Source: Candidatus Adlerbacteria bacterium GW2011_GWA1_54_10
GTDB taxonomy: Bacteria > Patescibacteriota > Minisyncoccia > Phycocordibacterales > SBAW01
Reading direction: 5' to 3'
NCBI GenBank assembly: GCA_001004665.1
Contig: LCRO01000004.1
Location: 1-33,203, forward strand
Length of the DNA stretch: 33,203 nucleotides
The translations under genes and the position numbers were made by a program. Every line of letters starts with the position of its first letter. The first letter of the stretch is position 1. This document shows positions 12,534-20,352 of this stretch, piece after piece. The notes below the pieces were generated by a model. It saw nothing but the letters and a program-made list of their open reading frames with translations, did no database searches and had not been told where the DNA came from.

Positions 12534-13510
12534 ATGTTAAAACGATACACCCGCATAAAGTCCGGGGCAATCTCGGATATCCCCTTGTCTATAATTACTT
12601 TCCTCACGCGCAAAGAGTCGAGCGCGGATGCGGTCTCCACGGAATTTGTATCTCCAGGCGCAAGGAGCGCGCTGTTGAACCCGTATAAAGCCAACGCGAT
12701 AAAAGCAACCAGCGCGCCGGAAAAAAGCATTGGAGAGGGCTGAAATTCTATTTTGTGCAGAAAAGCGGCCGCAACAAGGAGTGTCAGAGCTGTCGCCACT
12801 GTGCCGAGTGCAAGAGCCGCGCTCTCGCGCGGCTCTGCCGCAATGCGGACAAGTTGCCGCAGGACCGAGTCGGTTAGCGGCTGGCTCTGTACGACAGCCG
12901 CGCCCTCGTCCTGCGGCAAGCTCCATCCTCCGTCGGCGGCCGCGGAGGGCGCGCCGAAATATTGCACGACATAGGTTGCGGGTTCTCCGTTGTAAAAACC
13001 TTGTGCGACGCCGACGCCTATTTCCGAATATTGGGCCTTTGTGATATTTGCCCGGTGCGAAGGCGAGGACATCCACGCATCGATAACATCGCGCGAGTCT
13101 ACAAAACGCACTGCCAAATTCTCACCCGCGTAGCGATACTCATATCCCGCCTCGCGCAGCCATGCCCACGGGTCTTTGCCGTAGGGCGCGGAATGCGCGA
13201 AGTAGCCGCGCGACGCCATGTCCTGCGCCTTGCGCTCCGCCGCGGCCCCGAGCTGGGCCGCGGCGTGCAAGCGCGGCGCGCCGAGCGCCGCGCGCTCCTC
13301 GTTGGTGAGCGTTATTATCTCACTGCTTATGACCGCGGCAAAAAGCCCGGGTGCTTTCTGTCGCAATATCAGGTTTCCCACCAAAAAGACCTCCGCCGCA
13401 AGAGCGGCATAAAGAAAGAATAGGAGCCAGTGGTCGCGCAGAAGGTGCGGGCGATAAGCGTTGCCTTTTGCCGGCAGAACGTGTTTGAGCAGGTTGCGGA
13501 AAAATTGCAT
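12530..13510 (-). CDS. CAP/SCP-domain membrane protein
   Basis: A 326-residue protein. There is a transmembrane helix at about 30-47, then a CAP (SCP/PR-1-like) domain at about 62-185: LTNEERAALGAPRL, YFAHSAP with a conserved His, WAWLREAGYEYRYAGENLAV with the Glu, AWMSSPSHRANI, and YSEIGVGVA. Two more hydrophobic segments follow (about 235-255 and 265-283). Bacterial CAP proteins are extracellular and of uncertain function. The gene is first of the operon leading into fkbp-uvrBAC. It starts only 14 bp from the divergent exported-protein gene, leaving almost no 5' leader on either side. A 10-bp-stem hairpin (12813-12836, loop TCTC) lies in the coding sequence. Confidence 0.9.
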   Translation of the reverse strand: MQFFRNLLKHVLPAKGNAYRPHLLRDHWLLFFLYAALAAEVFLVGNLILRQKAPGLFAAVISSEIITLTNEERAALGAPRLHAAAQLGAAAERKAQDMASRGYFAHSAPYGKDPWAWLREAGYEYRYAGENLAVRFVDSRDVIDAWMSSPSHRANITKAQYSEIGVGVAQGFYNGEPATYVVQYFGAPSAAADGGWSLPQDEGAAVVQSQPLTDSVLRQLVRIAAEPRESAALALGTVATALTLLVAAAFLHKIEFQPSPMLFSGALVAFIALALYGFNSALLAPGDTNSVETASALDSLRVRKVIIDKGISEIAPDFMRVYRFNI

Positions 13511-13524
13511 GTTAAAATTTTACC

Positions 13525-14310
13525 ATGCGGTTTTGGGCGGTATTTATATTAGTACTTGCAACGAGCTTGCCCGCAGCGGCCTTGGCGGCGGGATTTGCAA
13601 AGGGGTCAATTTTTCTTTCAAAGCCTTCCGTTATAGAGGGAGAGACCGTGCTTATCCATGCCGTAGTCGCAAATGATGCGGCGAGCGCATTTTCGGGCGA
13701 GCTGGTGCTTGCGGATGACAAAAAAATAGGCGCGGTGCCTCTGACGCTGTCCGCGGGCGAAGCGCAAGCCGTTTCCGTGTCGTGGAAACCGCAGTCCGGA
13801 GCGCACACGGTGATTGCGGAGCTTAAGAATAAAGACGGCGAGACAGTGGAAAAAGAGTCCGCCACTTTTTATATAAAACCGAAGCCGGCCGCCTCCGCCG
13901 CAAACGCGGCTTCGGCGGGCCAAGCAAGCCAGAGCGCGGCCGTTGGATCATCCCAGCCGATCCAGAACAAAATAGCAAGCTTCTCGCCCGGGACCGCGGA
14001 GGCCGCGGCGCCGGTTTTCCAAGTAATGGACTCCGTGCGCGAGAAGGCGGCGGATTTTTTGGACAATCAAATAGCAAAAGCCAAATCGGAGATAGAAAAG
14101 CGCCCCGGCTTGGTAGAGGGAGTGCAGACGGAAAATTTGCCGAGCACTTTCGACTGGCTGTGGACGATCGTTTATACGATACTTCTGTACGTTTGGACGA
14201 TATTGCGCTTTATCGTCGGATACGCCGGCATATTTTATCCAGTGCTTGCCGTCGCTTTCTTCTATCTGCTGTGGAAAATAATCTCGCGGTTCAGGAGACC
14301 GAGGTACTAG
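13525..14310 (+). CDS. Exported, membrane-anchored protein with Ig-like/CARDB-type domain
   Basis: A 261-residue protein. It has a signal peptide (MRFWAVFILVLATSLPAAALA), then a beta-rich region (about 25-115, SKPSVIEGETVLIHAVVAND... VSVSWKPQSGAHTVIAEL) with the look of a CARDB or Ig-like domain. A long Ala/Ser-rich linker follows (about 118-160), then a charged helix and two hydrophobic segments (about 205-255) ending in a basic tail. It is probably displayed on the outer face of the membrane. No catalytic motif is visible. It is the only plus-strand gene in this part. It diverges from the CAP gene and converges with VKOR, 10 bp apart. Confidence 0.75.
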   Translation: MRFWAVFILVLATSLPAAALAAGFAKGSIFLSKPSVIEGETVLIHAVVANDAASAFSGELVLADDKKIGAVPLTLSAGEAQAVSVSWKPQSGAHTVIAELKNKDGETVEKESATFYIKPKPAASAANAASAGQASQSAAVGSSQPIQNKIASFSPGTAEAAAPVFQVMDSVREKAADFLDNQIAKAKSEIEKRPGLVEGVQTENLPSTFDWLWTIVYTILLYVWTILRFIVGYAGIFYPVLAVAFFYLLWKIISRFRRPRY

Positions 14311-14320
14311 CTTCGCAAAC

Positions 14321-14758
14321 TTATTTTACGAAGCGATTTGACCTCCAGTGCCAAAAGGAAGTGGAGAAAAGAAAAAGCGCAAGCAGTGCCGATATGGCGC
14401 AATATTGGCAAATAGCCCCAATGAGCGTCAGCTGGACGTAAAAAATCGCGTACGCCGAGTACAGCACCCCCAGGCCGGTATAAGCAAGCGCGCCGATGCA
14501 CAACGCGAGCGAGCGCGGCTCTATGGCAAGCAGTACCGCAAGCGCGAGCATGTATGCGTAATATACGAGTCCGAGATACGACCATGGCACGCCGAAAAAT
14601 TTCGAATACTCGCTTGTCAAAACTTCCTCACATCCCTTGATAGCGCATCCCGGCACCGCGTTGTAGTACTGGAAGTACGAAAGGTACAGAGTATCGCCGA
14701 GGCCGATGAGCGCAAGCGCAATAAGTATGTATGGCGCAAGCGGCAGACGCTGATTCAT
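14321..14758 (-). CDS. Vitamin K epoxide reductase (VKOR) family protein
   Basis: A 145-residue integral membrane protein with four or five hydrophobic segments. The quinone-linked active site CQYC lies near residue 117, and the loop cysteine pair appears as CAIKGCEEV (about 38-46), followed by the conserved Ser/Trp region VPWSYLGL. Bacterial VKOR replaces DsbB, reoxidising a DsbA-like thioredoxin to form disulfides in exported proteins. No DsbA-like partner is encoded in the window. The ATG overlaps the stop of the zincin gene by four bases, so they are coupled. The 3' ends of this gene and the plus-strand neighbour share a GCTTCG...CGAAGC hairpin. Confidence 0.92.
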   Translation of the reverse strand: MNQRLPLAPYILIALALIGLGDTLYLSYFQYYNAVPGCAIKGCEEVLTSEYSKFFGVPWSYLGLVYYAYMLALAVLLAIEPRSLALCIGALAYTGLGVLYSAYAIFYVQLTLIGAICQYCAISALLALFLFSTSFWHWRSNRFVK

Positions 14759-15120
14759 GGCGCCATATTACCATTCCTCTCGTCCTCGCGCCTCTCTACC
14801 TGGTCCTCGTCAAAACCGAAGTGGTGCGCCACCTCGTGCCATATCGTTTCGCGGATCACTTGTGCGACCGACGTTCTGTCTTCTTTCGCGCATTTTTCTA
14901 TCGGCTTTTGATACAGAGTAATGGTGTCGGGCAAAGTTGCTCCCATTCCATACCAGTCGCCGCGCGCAGTCGCGGGTATACCTTGATACAGACCTAAAAG
15001 ATCGTCCGTAGACCCGTCCTCCACTAAAAACGCGACGTTCTCAATTAATCCGCGATATTTTTCCGGTACCGCATTGGGGAATTCTTCTTCAATCAATTTT
15101 TCAAATTCTTCCCGCGTCAT
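14755..15120 (-). CDS. Zincin-like metallopeptidase family protein (PF06262 type)
   Basis: A 121-residue protein from ATG 15120 (MTREEFEKLIEEEFP), the family's usual N-terminus. The ORF track's extra 34 residues run through an intrinsic terminator and are rejected. Features are NVAFLVEDG (about 30-38), LLGLYQGIP, ITLYQKPIE and the zinc-binding HEVAHHFGFDEDQ near the C-terminus. Family members are small single-domain zincins, widespread in bacteria, with no established substrate. No signal peptide is present, so it is likely cytoplasmic. It sits directly after the FAD oxidase terminator and is coupled to VKOR. Confidence 0.9.
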   Translation of the reverse strand: MTREEFEKLIEEEFPNAVPEKYRGLIENVAFLVEDGSTDDLLGLYQGIPATARGDWYGMGATLPDTITLYQKPIEKCAKEDRTSVAQVIRETIWHEVAHHFGFDEDQVERREDERNGNMAP

Positions 15121-15133
15121 GATAGAAGTATAC

Positions 15134-15165
15134 AAAAAGCCCGACACGTTTTCAGTGCGTCGGGC
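15134..15165 (-). terminator. Intrinsic terminator after the FAD oxidase gene
   Basis: On the minus strand GCCCGAC...GTCGGGC forms a 7-bp GC stem, extended by CAC/GTG, followed directly by TTTTTG. It lies about 120 bp after the FAD-linked oxidase gene and 14 bp before the zincin start codon. Confidence 0.75.
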
Positions 15166-15188
15166 GGAATAGGTTGGCCCGCGGCTAA

Positions 15189-15207
15189 GGGATTCCTCCC
15201 CCCAACC
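15189..15207. repeat. 19-bp copy of cassette repeat tip
   Basis: GGGATTCCTCCCCCCAACC, identical to 2451-2469, part of which is the tip of the 49-bp inverted repeat. It lies in the gap between the FAD oxidase gene and its terminator and is itself flanked by GGTTGG...CCAACC. Confidence 0.7.
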
Positions 15208-15285
15208 AGTATGACCACTCAAGAGCCTGCACGGCTCCTCTAGAGCTTCGTGGCTGTACGCCGGCGGGCCTTAACGCATAATGCA

Positions 15286-16956
15286 CTATTTTTTTGGGAT
15301 AACCAAGTCGAGGTACGGAAGTGTGTCGGAGAATGTGGAACCCACCTTCTTGCCGGGGTTGAAGATTTGCAAGGGGTCAAAGTACTGTTTTACGCAATAA
15401 AAGAGCGCGTACATCTCGCGGCCGAACATTTTTTCTACATAGGGAGTGCGGACGAGCCCATCGTTATGCTCGCCGGTTATAGAACCATTGTATTCGAGAA
15501 CAAGATCATAAACTTTATGCGAGAGTTCGTCTATTATCTTTGCAGTGTTTTCGCGCTTGGGGTCTATAAGCGGGATTATGTGGAAATTCCCGTCCCCCAC
15601 GTGTCCGGCCACGGTGTATATAAGCTCTGGATAATCGGCAAGAATGTGCTCGAGTTTGGGTAAAAATTCCGGCAAGACCGCCGGCGATACCACAAAGTCG
15701 TCAAAAAAGGGCGCGGTGCGCAGACCGCGTACCTTTCTACGCAACAAATTGAAGCTCTCTCTCCGCACCGCCCAATATTTGCGCGCCTGCCTTTCGCTCT
15801 TTGCTATGTGCACAGACGCATGGTCCCTATCGCCCGCAATGTCCGCCGCAAGTTTTTGCGCTCTTGCCAAAGCCTCTTCCTGCTTATCGGCGCGGAATTC
15901 GGCCAGAAGAACGAGTTTTGGTACGCCGCCCGTGAGCAGCATCCAAAACTCCGGTAAAAATTTAAAACCCAGTGAGAAAAGCCCGGACTTCATCTGCCCC
16001 GCCAGCTCCGGAAAAAATTTAATCGCGATCTTGAAGGTGTGATCGTCGTACGACTCGAAAGAGTCCGGGCTATACTGCAGTACCTCGGGAACCAGCTCCC
16101 CCAACTGCGACAGCCTGTTCACGAACATCACGACCATCGCCGCATAGGGTTTGGGCCTCACCAGCCTGAATTTTATTTTTGTGATTATACCCAGCGTTCC
16201 CTGCGAGCCAACGACAAGCCTCGCGAGATTAAGCGAGCTCGCTCCATCCCCGATGTCCCACAGCGCGTAGCCGGAAGAATTCTTTTTCACGAGCGGCTTG
16301 TGCGCGCCTATGACGGTTTGGTGCGATGAAACAAGTTTGGCTATGTTTCTATACAAGCCGCCTTCGAAACTTTGCTCCGCCAGTTTCTGCCGCAGGGTAT
16401 CGCCCTCCAAATTTTTCAGTACATGCTTTTGCCCGTCGGCCAGAACTATTTCAAGTTCCTCGACGTACCGCGCAGTCTTGCCGTATTTAAGATTTTTTTC
16501 GCCGCCGGAGTCGTTGCTGGCCATGCCGCCAACGGAGCACAATTCGCGGCTGGCCGTGTAGCTGGGGAGCTCGAGCCCAATAGTTTTCGTCTCCTTGTCG
16601 AAGTCGCGAAAATACATTCCCGATTCCACCTCGGCAAAATCCTCTCCAAGCCGGAGTAATTTATTCAAGTACCGGCTCGTATCTAGAATTATCGAATCGC
16701 CGAGCGGTCCTCCTGACATGTCCGTACCCGCAGCCCGCGCGGTTATCGAGATTTTAAGCTTCGGGTTTTCTTTTTTCTTTTGCGCGACGAACTTGACCAA
16801 CCGGCATATGTCGTCCGCATCTTTCGGATACGCCACAACCTGCGGTCGCACGGCAAACAGCGAAGCATCGCGGGAATATTTTTCCAATACCGCAGGCGCG
16901 TCATCCGCCTCTATACCCACGACGCTCCGGAGCTCGTCCGCCAAAGACATGCCCAT
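15286..16956 (-). CDS. FAD-linked oxidase (GlcD / D-lactate dehydrogenase type)
   Basis: A flavoprotein oxidising a 2-hydroxy acid. The substrate could be D-lactate, glycolate or a relative and cannot be told. I chose the ATG at 16956 (MGMSLADEL); ATG 16950 is also possible, and the ORF-track start overlaps the permease gene. The FAD-binding type 4 domain (about 30-240) shows VVAYPKDADDICRLVKF, ITARAAGTDMSGGPLGDS, SVGGMASNDSGGEKNLKYG and GSQGTLGIITKIKFRL. The C-terminal domain has HVGDGNFHIIPLIDP, TGEHNDGLVR and PLQIFNPGKK. It follows the ABC exporter genes by only about 16 bp and ends in an intrinsic terminator. No Fe-S partner subunit is present. Confidence 0.92.
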   Translation of the reverse strand: MGMSLADELRSVVGIEADDAPAVLEKYSRDASLFAVRPQVVAYPKDADDICRLVKFVAQKKKENPKLKISITARAAGTDMSGGPLGDSIILDTSRYLNKLLRLGEDFAEVESGMYFRDFDKETKTIGLELPSYTASRELCSVGGMASNDSGGEKNLKYGKTARYVEELEIVLADGQKHVLKNLEGDTLRQKLAEQSFEGGLYRNIAKLVSSHQTVIGAHKPLVKKNSSGYALWDIGDGASSLNLARLVVGSQGTLGIITKIKFRLVRPKPYAAMVVMFVNRLSQLGELVPEVLQYSPDSFESYDDHTFKIAIKFFPELAGQMKSGLFSLGFKFLPEFWMLLTGGVPKLVLLAEFRADKQEEALARAQKLAADIAGDRDHASVHIAKSERQARKYWAVRRESFNLLRRKVRGLRTAPFFDDFVVSPAVLPEFLPKLEHILADYPELIYTVAGHVGDGNFHIIPLIDPKRENTAKIIDELSHKVYDLVLEYNGSITGEHNDGLVRTPYVEKMFGREMYALFYCVKQYFDPLQIFNPGKKVGSTFSDTLPYLDLVIPKK

Positions 16957-16972
16957 ATTGTATCGCGTTTTA

Positions 16973-17761
16973 TTACGAGGAGCGGCGGTATAGGCGGACC
17001 GCAAGCGGCACGAAGACGACAAGCAGAATGGCTATCCAGACGAACGCGGCGATAAACTTCGAGGCCAGCTCCGCGCTGTCTGGCGACCCGAGAAGAAGCA
17101 TGCGTATGGAGTCGGCGGTAACGGTAACCGGATTTATGCGCGCAAAGAACTGGAGCCAGTCGGGCATCGTATTTACGGGGACGAATATAGAGCTGGTAAA
17201 GACGAGCGGAAACACCCAGATAAATCCGGCGACCTGGGCGGCCTCGACAGTTCTTGTGAGCATGCCTATTGCCGCGGAAACCCAGGAAAAAGCGAACCCT
17301 AAATAAAGCAGGAGCGTGAAAGCCGTAAGCGCATTCCAAAAGCCTTCGTGCGCGCGGAAGCCTATCATGTATCCAACGGAAATCATAAGCAATATGACGA
17401 ATATGTTCCGCATCATGTCGGCGAGAGTGCGGCCGCCAAGCACTGCGCCGCGCGCCATGGGAAGCGACCGGAAGCGGTCCACAAGACCCTTGTTTAAGTC
17501 CTCGACCAAGCCGGCGCCCGTCTGTAAAGCGCCAAAAAGCACGCTTTGCACTAAAATTCCCGGAAGAAGAAAGTCTATGTAGCTTGCATATTGCGTCAAT
17601 ATTGCGCCTCCGAAAACGTACGTAAAAAGAAGCAGGAACATAATCGGCTGTATGGTTGAAAACACGAGCAGTTGGGGCAGACGCACGTAGCGCAAAAGAT
17701 TGCGCTCCACCATCACAAGCAAGTCTGATATCTGCGAGGAAAATGCTTGAGCGTTTTTCAT
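16973..17761 (-). CDS. ABC-2 type transporter permease (DrrB-like)
   Basis: A 262-residue membrane protein with about six hydrophobic helices. The ABC-2 hallmarks are RLPQLLVFSTIQPIMFLLLFTYVFGG at the first helix (quoted in part), PGILVQSVLFGALQTG, and the cytoplasmic DLNKGLVDRFRSLPMAR with the family's conserved RFRSLP. WVFPLVFTSSIFVPVNTMP follows before the last helix. With the overlapping upstream ATPase (4-bp overlap) it forms a DrrAB-type exporter of hydrophobic drugs, lipids or glycans. The substrate is unknown. Confidence 0.93.
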   Translation of the reverse strand: MKNAQAFSSQISDLLVMVERNLLRYVRLPQLLVFSTIQPIMFLLLFTYVFGGAILTQYASYIDFLLPGILVQSVLFGALQTGAGLVEDLNKGLVDRFRSLPMARGAVLGGRTLADMMRNIFVILLMISVGYMIGFRAHEGFWNALTAFTLLLYLGFAFSWVSAAIGMLTRTVEAAQVAGFIWVFPLVFTSSIFVPVNTMPDWLQFFARINPVTVTADSIRMLLLGSPDSAELASKFIAAFVWIAILLVVFVPLAVRLYRRSS

Positions 17762-18684
17762 ACTATTCTATTCGTAAGATGCAGAAATGCTTCGTCAAGC
17801 GTGGGGTGCCGAAGCTCGAATTCTTCTATTCCGACATTTGCGCCGTCGAGCGCGCGAATGGCATGCGGCAAAGCCTTGCCGTTCCCCGGCAGGGGTAAAA
17901 CCAACACCCCGGGTGCAGTAATGCTTGCATCGCCAAGAGACGTAAGCGCCGCTTGCGCCTGGATTGCTTGCTCCGGGCGCGAGAGGCGCACCTCCAGCAC
18001 GTCCCCGCCCGCGCGCGTTTTAAGCTCTTGCGGCGTGCCCCTCGCTATAACCACGCCCCTGTCGATGACAACAATATTGTTTGAGAGATAATCGGCTTCT
18101 TCCAGATATTGGGTTGTCAGAAGCACGGTCGTGCCGTCCGTCACAAGCTCGTGTATTATGCCCCAAAGTCCCCGCCGGCTAAGCGGATCGAGTCCTATTG
18201 TAGGCTCGTCCAGGAAAAGCACCGGCGGCCGATTTACCAAGCTTGCGGCAAGGTCTATGCGGCGGCGCATGCCGCCGGAGTATGTTTTGAGCGTGCGGTC
18301 CGCGGCATCGGCAAGATCGAATTTTTCGAGCAGTTCCTGCGCGCGCACTCGCGCCGCATCGATGTCCATGTGGTAAAGCCTTCCCACCATCACCAAATTT
18401 TCCCTGCCGGTAAGCTGTTCGTCCACGGCGGCGTACTGTCCCGTAAGGCCTATAAGCCTGCGCACGGCATCGGGCTCTTTTACAGCGTCGTATCCCTCCA
18501 CGTATAGCGAGCCTTCGTCTGGCAGAAGCAGGGTTGCTAGCGCGCGGATAAGCGTCGTTTTGCCCGCTCCGTTGGGGCCGAGCAGTCCCAAAATAGTCCC
18601 CTTCTGCACCTCCAAGTCGACGCCGCGCAGTGCTTTCACCTCGCCAAAACTTTTTCGCACCCCGGCAACGGTTATCGATTGCAT
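17758..18684 (-). CDS. ABC transporter ATP-binding protein (DrrA-like)
   Basis: A 308-residue ATPase. Walker A GPNGAGKTT (about 36-44), Q-loop GLTGQYAAVDEQLTGREN, signature YSGGMRRRIDLA, Walker B VLFLDEPTIGLDP and LLTTQYLEEAD follow in order. The H-loop histidine is Gln, which is also usual in the daunorubicin-resistance DrrA subfamily. The C-terminal extension (about 220-308, ending ELRHPTLDEAFLHLT) matches that subfamily. It drives the permease encoded next. The degraded small gene lies just upstream. Confidence 0.94.
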   Translation of the reverse strand: MQSITVAGVRKSFGEVKALRGVDLEVQKGTILGLLGPNGAGKTTLIRALATLLLPDEGSLYVEGYDAVKEPDAVRRLIGLTGQYAAVDEQLTGRENLVMVGRLYHMDIDAARVRAQELLEKFDLADAADRTLKTYSGGMRRRIDLAASLVNRPPVLFLDEPTIGLDPLSRRGLWGIIHELVTDGTTVLLTTQYLEEADYLSNNIVVIDRGVVIARGTPQELKTRAGGDVLEVRLSRPEQAIQAQAALTSLGDASITAPGVLVLPLPGNGKALPHAIRALDGANVGIEEFELRHPTLDEAFLHLTNRIV

Positions 18685-18722
18685 GTGCGCTACCCTACCA
18701 GAAAGAAAGCGACCGTGCTAGG

Positions 18723-18960
18723 CTATGGGATTTTCGCCGGGGTCGGTTTCTTTTCTTCCGCCACATTGCGGCGTGGATGCGCGCGGAAGACGTCGCCCTG
18801 TGTCCCAGCTGCCGCTACTGCGCCTGCCCGCTAGCCGCTCAAGCCCGCCCTTTTTGCCGACGTCCTGATTGCGGAAAGAGAAAAAATCGCCCTTCGGCCG
18901 CACTTCAATACGGTAAAATTTTCCCTTGCCGGTCGTGCCCGGCAGTTTGCGTTTTGCCAT
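18723..18960 (-). pseudogene. Degraded CPR-type small conserved hypothetical
   Basis: The first 53 or so codons read MAKRKLPGTTGKGKFYRIEV... to GRRSSGSWDT, resembling a small conserved protein I recall from CPR genomes. The frame then turns into an Arg-rich tail ending at 18718. The other frame, which ends at 18723, encodes GDVFRAHPRRNVAEEKKPTP, much like that family's C-terminal GDIF-NVPE-KPTP region. The middle is therefore probably deleted with a frame change and the end shortened. The family likeness is from memory; the frame switch is visible. Function is unknown. Confidence 0.55.
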
Positions 18961-19012
18961 AGTCTAAAAAGTTATTTGCTAAGTACCGCAAGTATAGCAA
19001 ATAGAGCCGGTT
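18961..19012 (-). terminator. Possible terminator after the glycosidase gene
   Basis: On the minus strand ATTTGCTA, a 13-nt loop, then TAGCAAAT, followed by AACTTTTTAG. The stem is AT-rich and the T-tract starts three bases late, so this is a weak candidate. TATACT in the loop could instead be a -10 box for the small gene. Confidence 0.35.
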
Positions 19013-20287
19013 TTATTTTTGCAGAAGGGCAAGCAGGGAGGCAGCGGACCAGGCCTGCACGCGACAGGCGCGATGCCCGTTTGCGGGCGCATACTCGCGC
19101 AGGCCGCGGTGCCAGGAATAAAGTTCGACCGGGGTTTTGAAGTGCGCGTACGCGCGCAGTAGTGCCTGCCGCACCGCCTTGGCGTCCTCCTCAAAGCCGA
19201 AATTTTCCAGACCTTTGGCAAGCATCGCGGTGTCATGCGGCCAAATGGAGCCGTTGTGGTAACTCATATGGTCGTACCGCAAGGAACGGCTTGAGAGAGT
19301 GCGGATGCCGGCTTTCGGTACAAAAAGATCGCGCGAGAGCAGGCGGTCGCGGAGCGCGGGGATATACTCGTCATTTAAAATACATTCCGCCGGAATTCCC
19401 TTCCCGAAAGGTCCTCGGGTCGGCTTCGCCTCAACCAGACCATTTTGTCCAGGAAATTCCGGCTTCATGTATACCGCCCACAGCACGTGTCCCATGCTCG
19501 AACGTGCGGAGGTCAATTTCCGCCCTTCACCATCAAGAGCAAAGGCGAGAGTCAAGTTTTTTTGCCCGCGCAATACGAACTGCTCGTTAAATATTTCCTT
19601 CAGCTTCGCAGCGCGCTCCTCCTGCCCCCACGCGCGAAGCGCCGCCCACGAGTACGCCTGCACCTCGACCGACGCTATGGGGTACGGCGGCCGGTCATTT
19701 GAATCTTCGTAGAAAAGAGACTCCGTGCTGTCCATCCAACTCTGCACCTTGAGACCGCCGTGGCGTCTTTCGGTATGAAAGGAATAAGTTACAAAGCCGT
19801 CGAATTTATTTAGCCACTTTAGCGCCGCGCGCACGGCCGGCATAATGGTTATGAGGAACCTCTCGTCCCCGACTTTGGAGTACTCGCTCACAGCTATCAA
19901 GAACAGAGGGGTCGCGTCCACCGAGTCGTAATTTCGCAGCACTCCCTCGGGATAGAGAAACCACGGGTCCTCGGCAAGCCGCGTCAGGTGCTCGTGGCGC
20001 TCGGGCCTGTACTCGTGGATAATTTTCCCCGGCTCCTCGCCGCTCTCGATGTTGCGGTGCCGGCCCTGAAGGTTTGCGAGCGTGCGCAAAGAGCGCTCCA
20101 CGAGCTCTAAAAAATAACTATTCTTGGTTCGCTTGTAGGCGCGTAGCAATTCCAGGCTCACTATAAGCGAGTCGCGGCCGAAAATGCATCCATATGCCTC
20201 ATCACGGGCGCTGGCAAGTACGCCTTGCGGAGTCTCGAGCTCTTGCAGGCTCTTCAATCCCAATTTCCACAGCGCTTGCGGGGACAT
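19013..20287 (-). CDS. Amylo-alpha-1,6-glucosidase / debranching-type glycoside hydrolase
   Basis: A 424-residue (alpha/alpha)6-barrel protein from ATG 20287 (MSPQALWKLGLKSLQ); the ORF-track start is a TTG seven codons earlier. Motifs of glycogen-debranching GDE_C-like enzymes are FGRDSLIVSLELL (about 36-48), YDSVDATPLFLIAVSEY, SWMDS and, near the end, YHNGSIWPHDTAMLAKGLENFGF with the catalytic-region Trp-Pro-His-Asp. There is no signal peptide. The neighbour is a GT4 glycosyltransferase, suggesting both act on one glycan such as a storage or trehalose-like glucan. The substrate is inferred only. A 49-bp repeat lies in frame at GQNGLVEAKPTRGPFGK. Confidence 0.87.
   Translation of the reverse strand: MSPQALWKLGLKSLQELETPQGVLASARDEAYGCIFGRDSLIVSLELLRAYKRTKNSYFLELVERSLRTLANLQGRHRNIESGEEPGKIIHEYRPERHEHLTRLAEDPWFLYPEGVLRNYDSVDATPLFLIAVSEYSKVGDERFLITIMPAVRAALKWLNKFDGFVTYSFHTERRHGGLKVQSWMDSTESLFYEDSNDRPPYPIASVEVQAYSWAALRAWGQEERAAKLKEIFNEQFVLRGQKNLTLAFALDGEGRKLTSARSSMGHVLWAVYMKPEFPGQNGLVEAKPTRGPFGKGIPAECILNDEYIPALRDRLLSRDLFVPKAGIRTLSSRSLRYDHMSYHNGSIWPHDTAMLAKGLENFGFEEDAKAVRQALLRAYAHFKTPVELYSWHRGLREYAPANGHRACRVQAWSAASLLALLQK
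19407..19455 (+). repeat. 49-bp coding repeat, copy 1 (in glycosidase gene)
   Basis: Matches 32555-32603 (reverse strand) at 45 of 49 positions. Read by the glycosidase gene it encodes FPGQNGLVEAKPTRGPF. The parB gene reads the opposite strand of the same repeat. It contains GGTTGAGGC-GAA-GCCGACC, an imperfect hairpin. Confidence 0.9.
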
Positions 20288-20352
20288 GAGATAGGTATAC
20301 TTGCGCAAGCCGACTGAAGCAAGTCAGTAGTCCCCGCAAAATGTCCGGTTCA

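Noticed and set aside
12075-12743. 222-aa plus-strand ORF opposite the FKBP and CAP genes
   Set aside because: It is antisense to two motif-rich genes and has no recognisable motif; long antisense ORFs are expected at this base composition.
15121-15222. N-terminal extension of the zincin ORF
   Set aside because: It would translate an intrinsic terminator and a dispersed repeat; the internal ATG gives the family's normal start.
18630-18962. 110-aa plus-strand ORF rich in Cys and Arg, resembling a zinc protein
   Set aside because: It is antisense to the degraded small gene, whose frames both carry family-like motifs.
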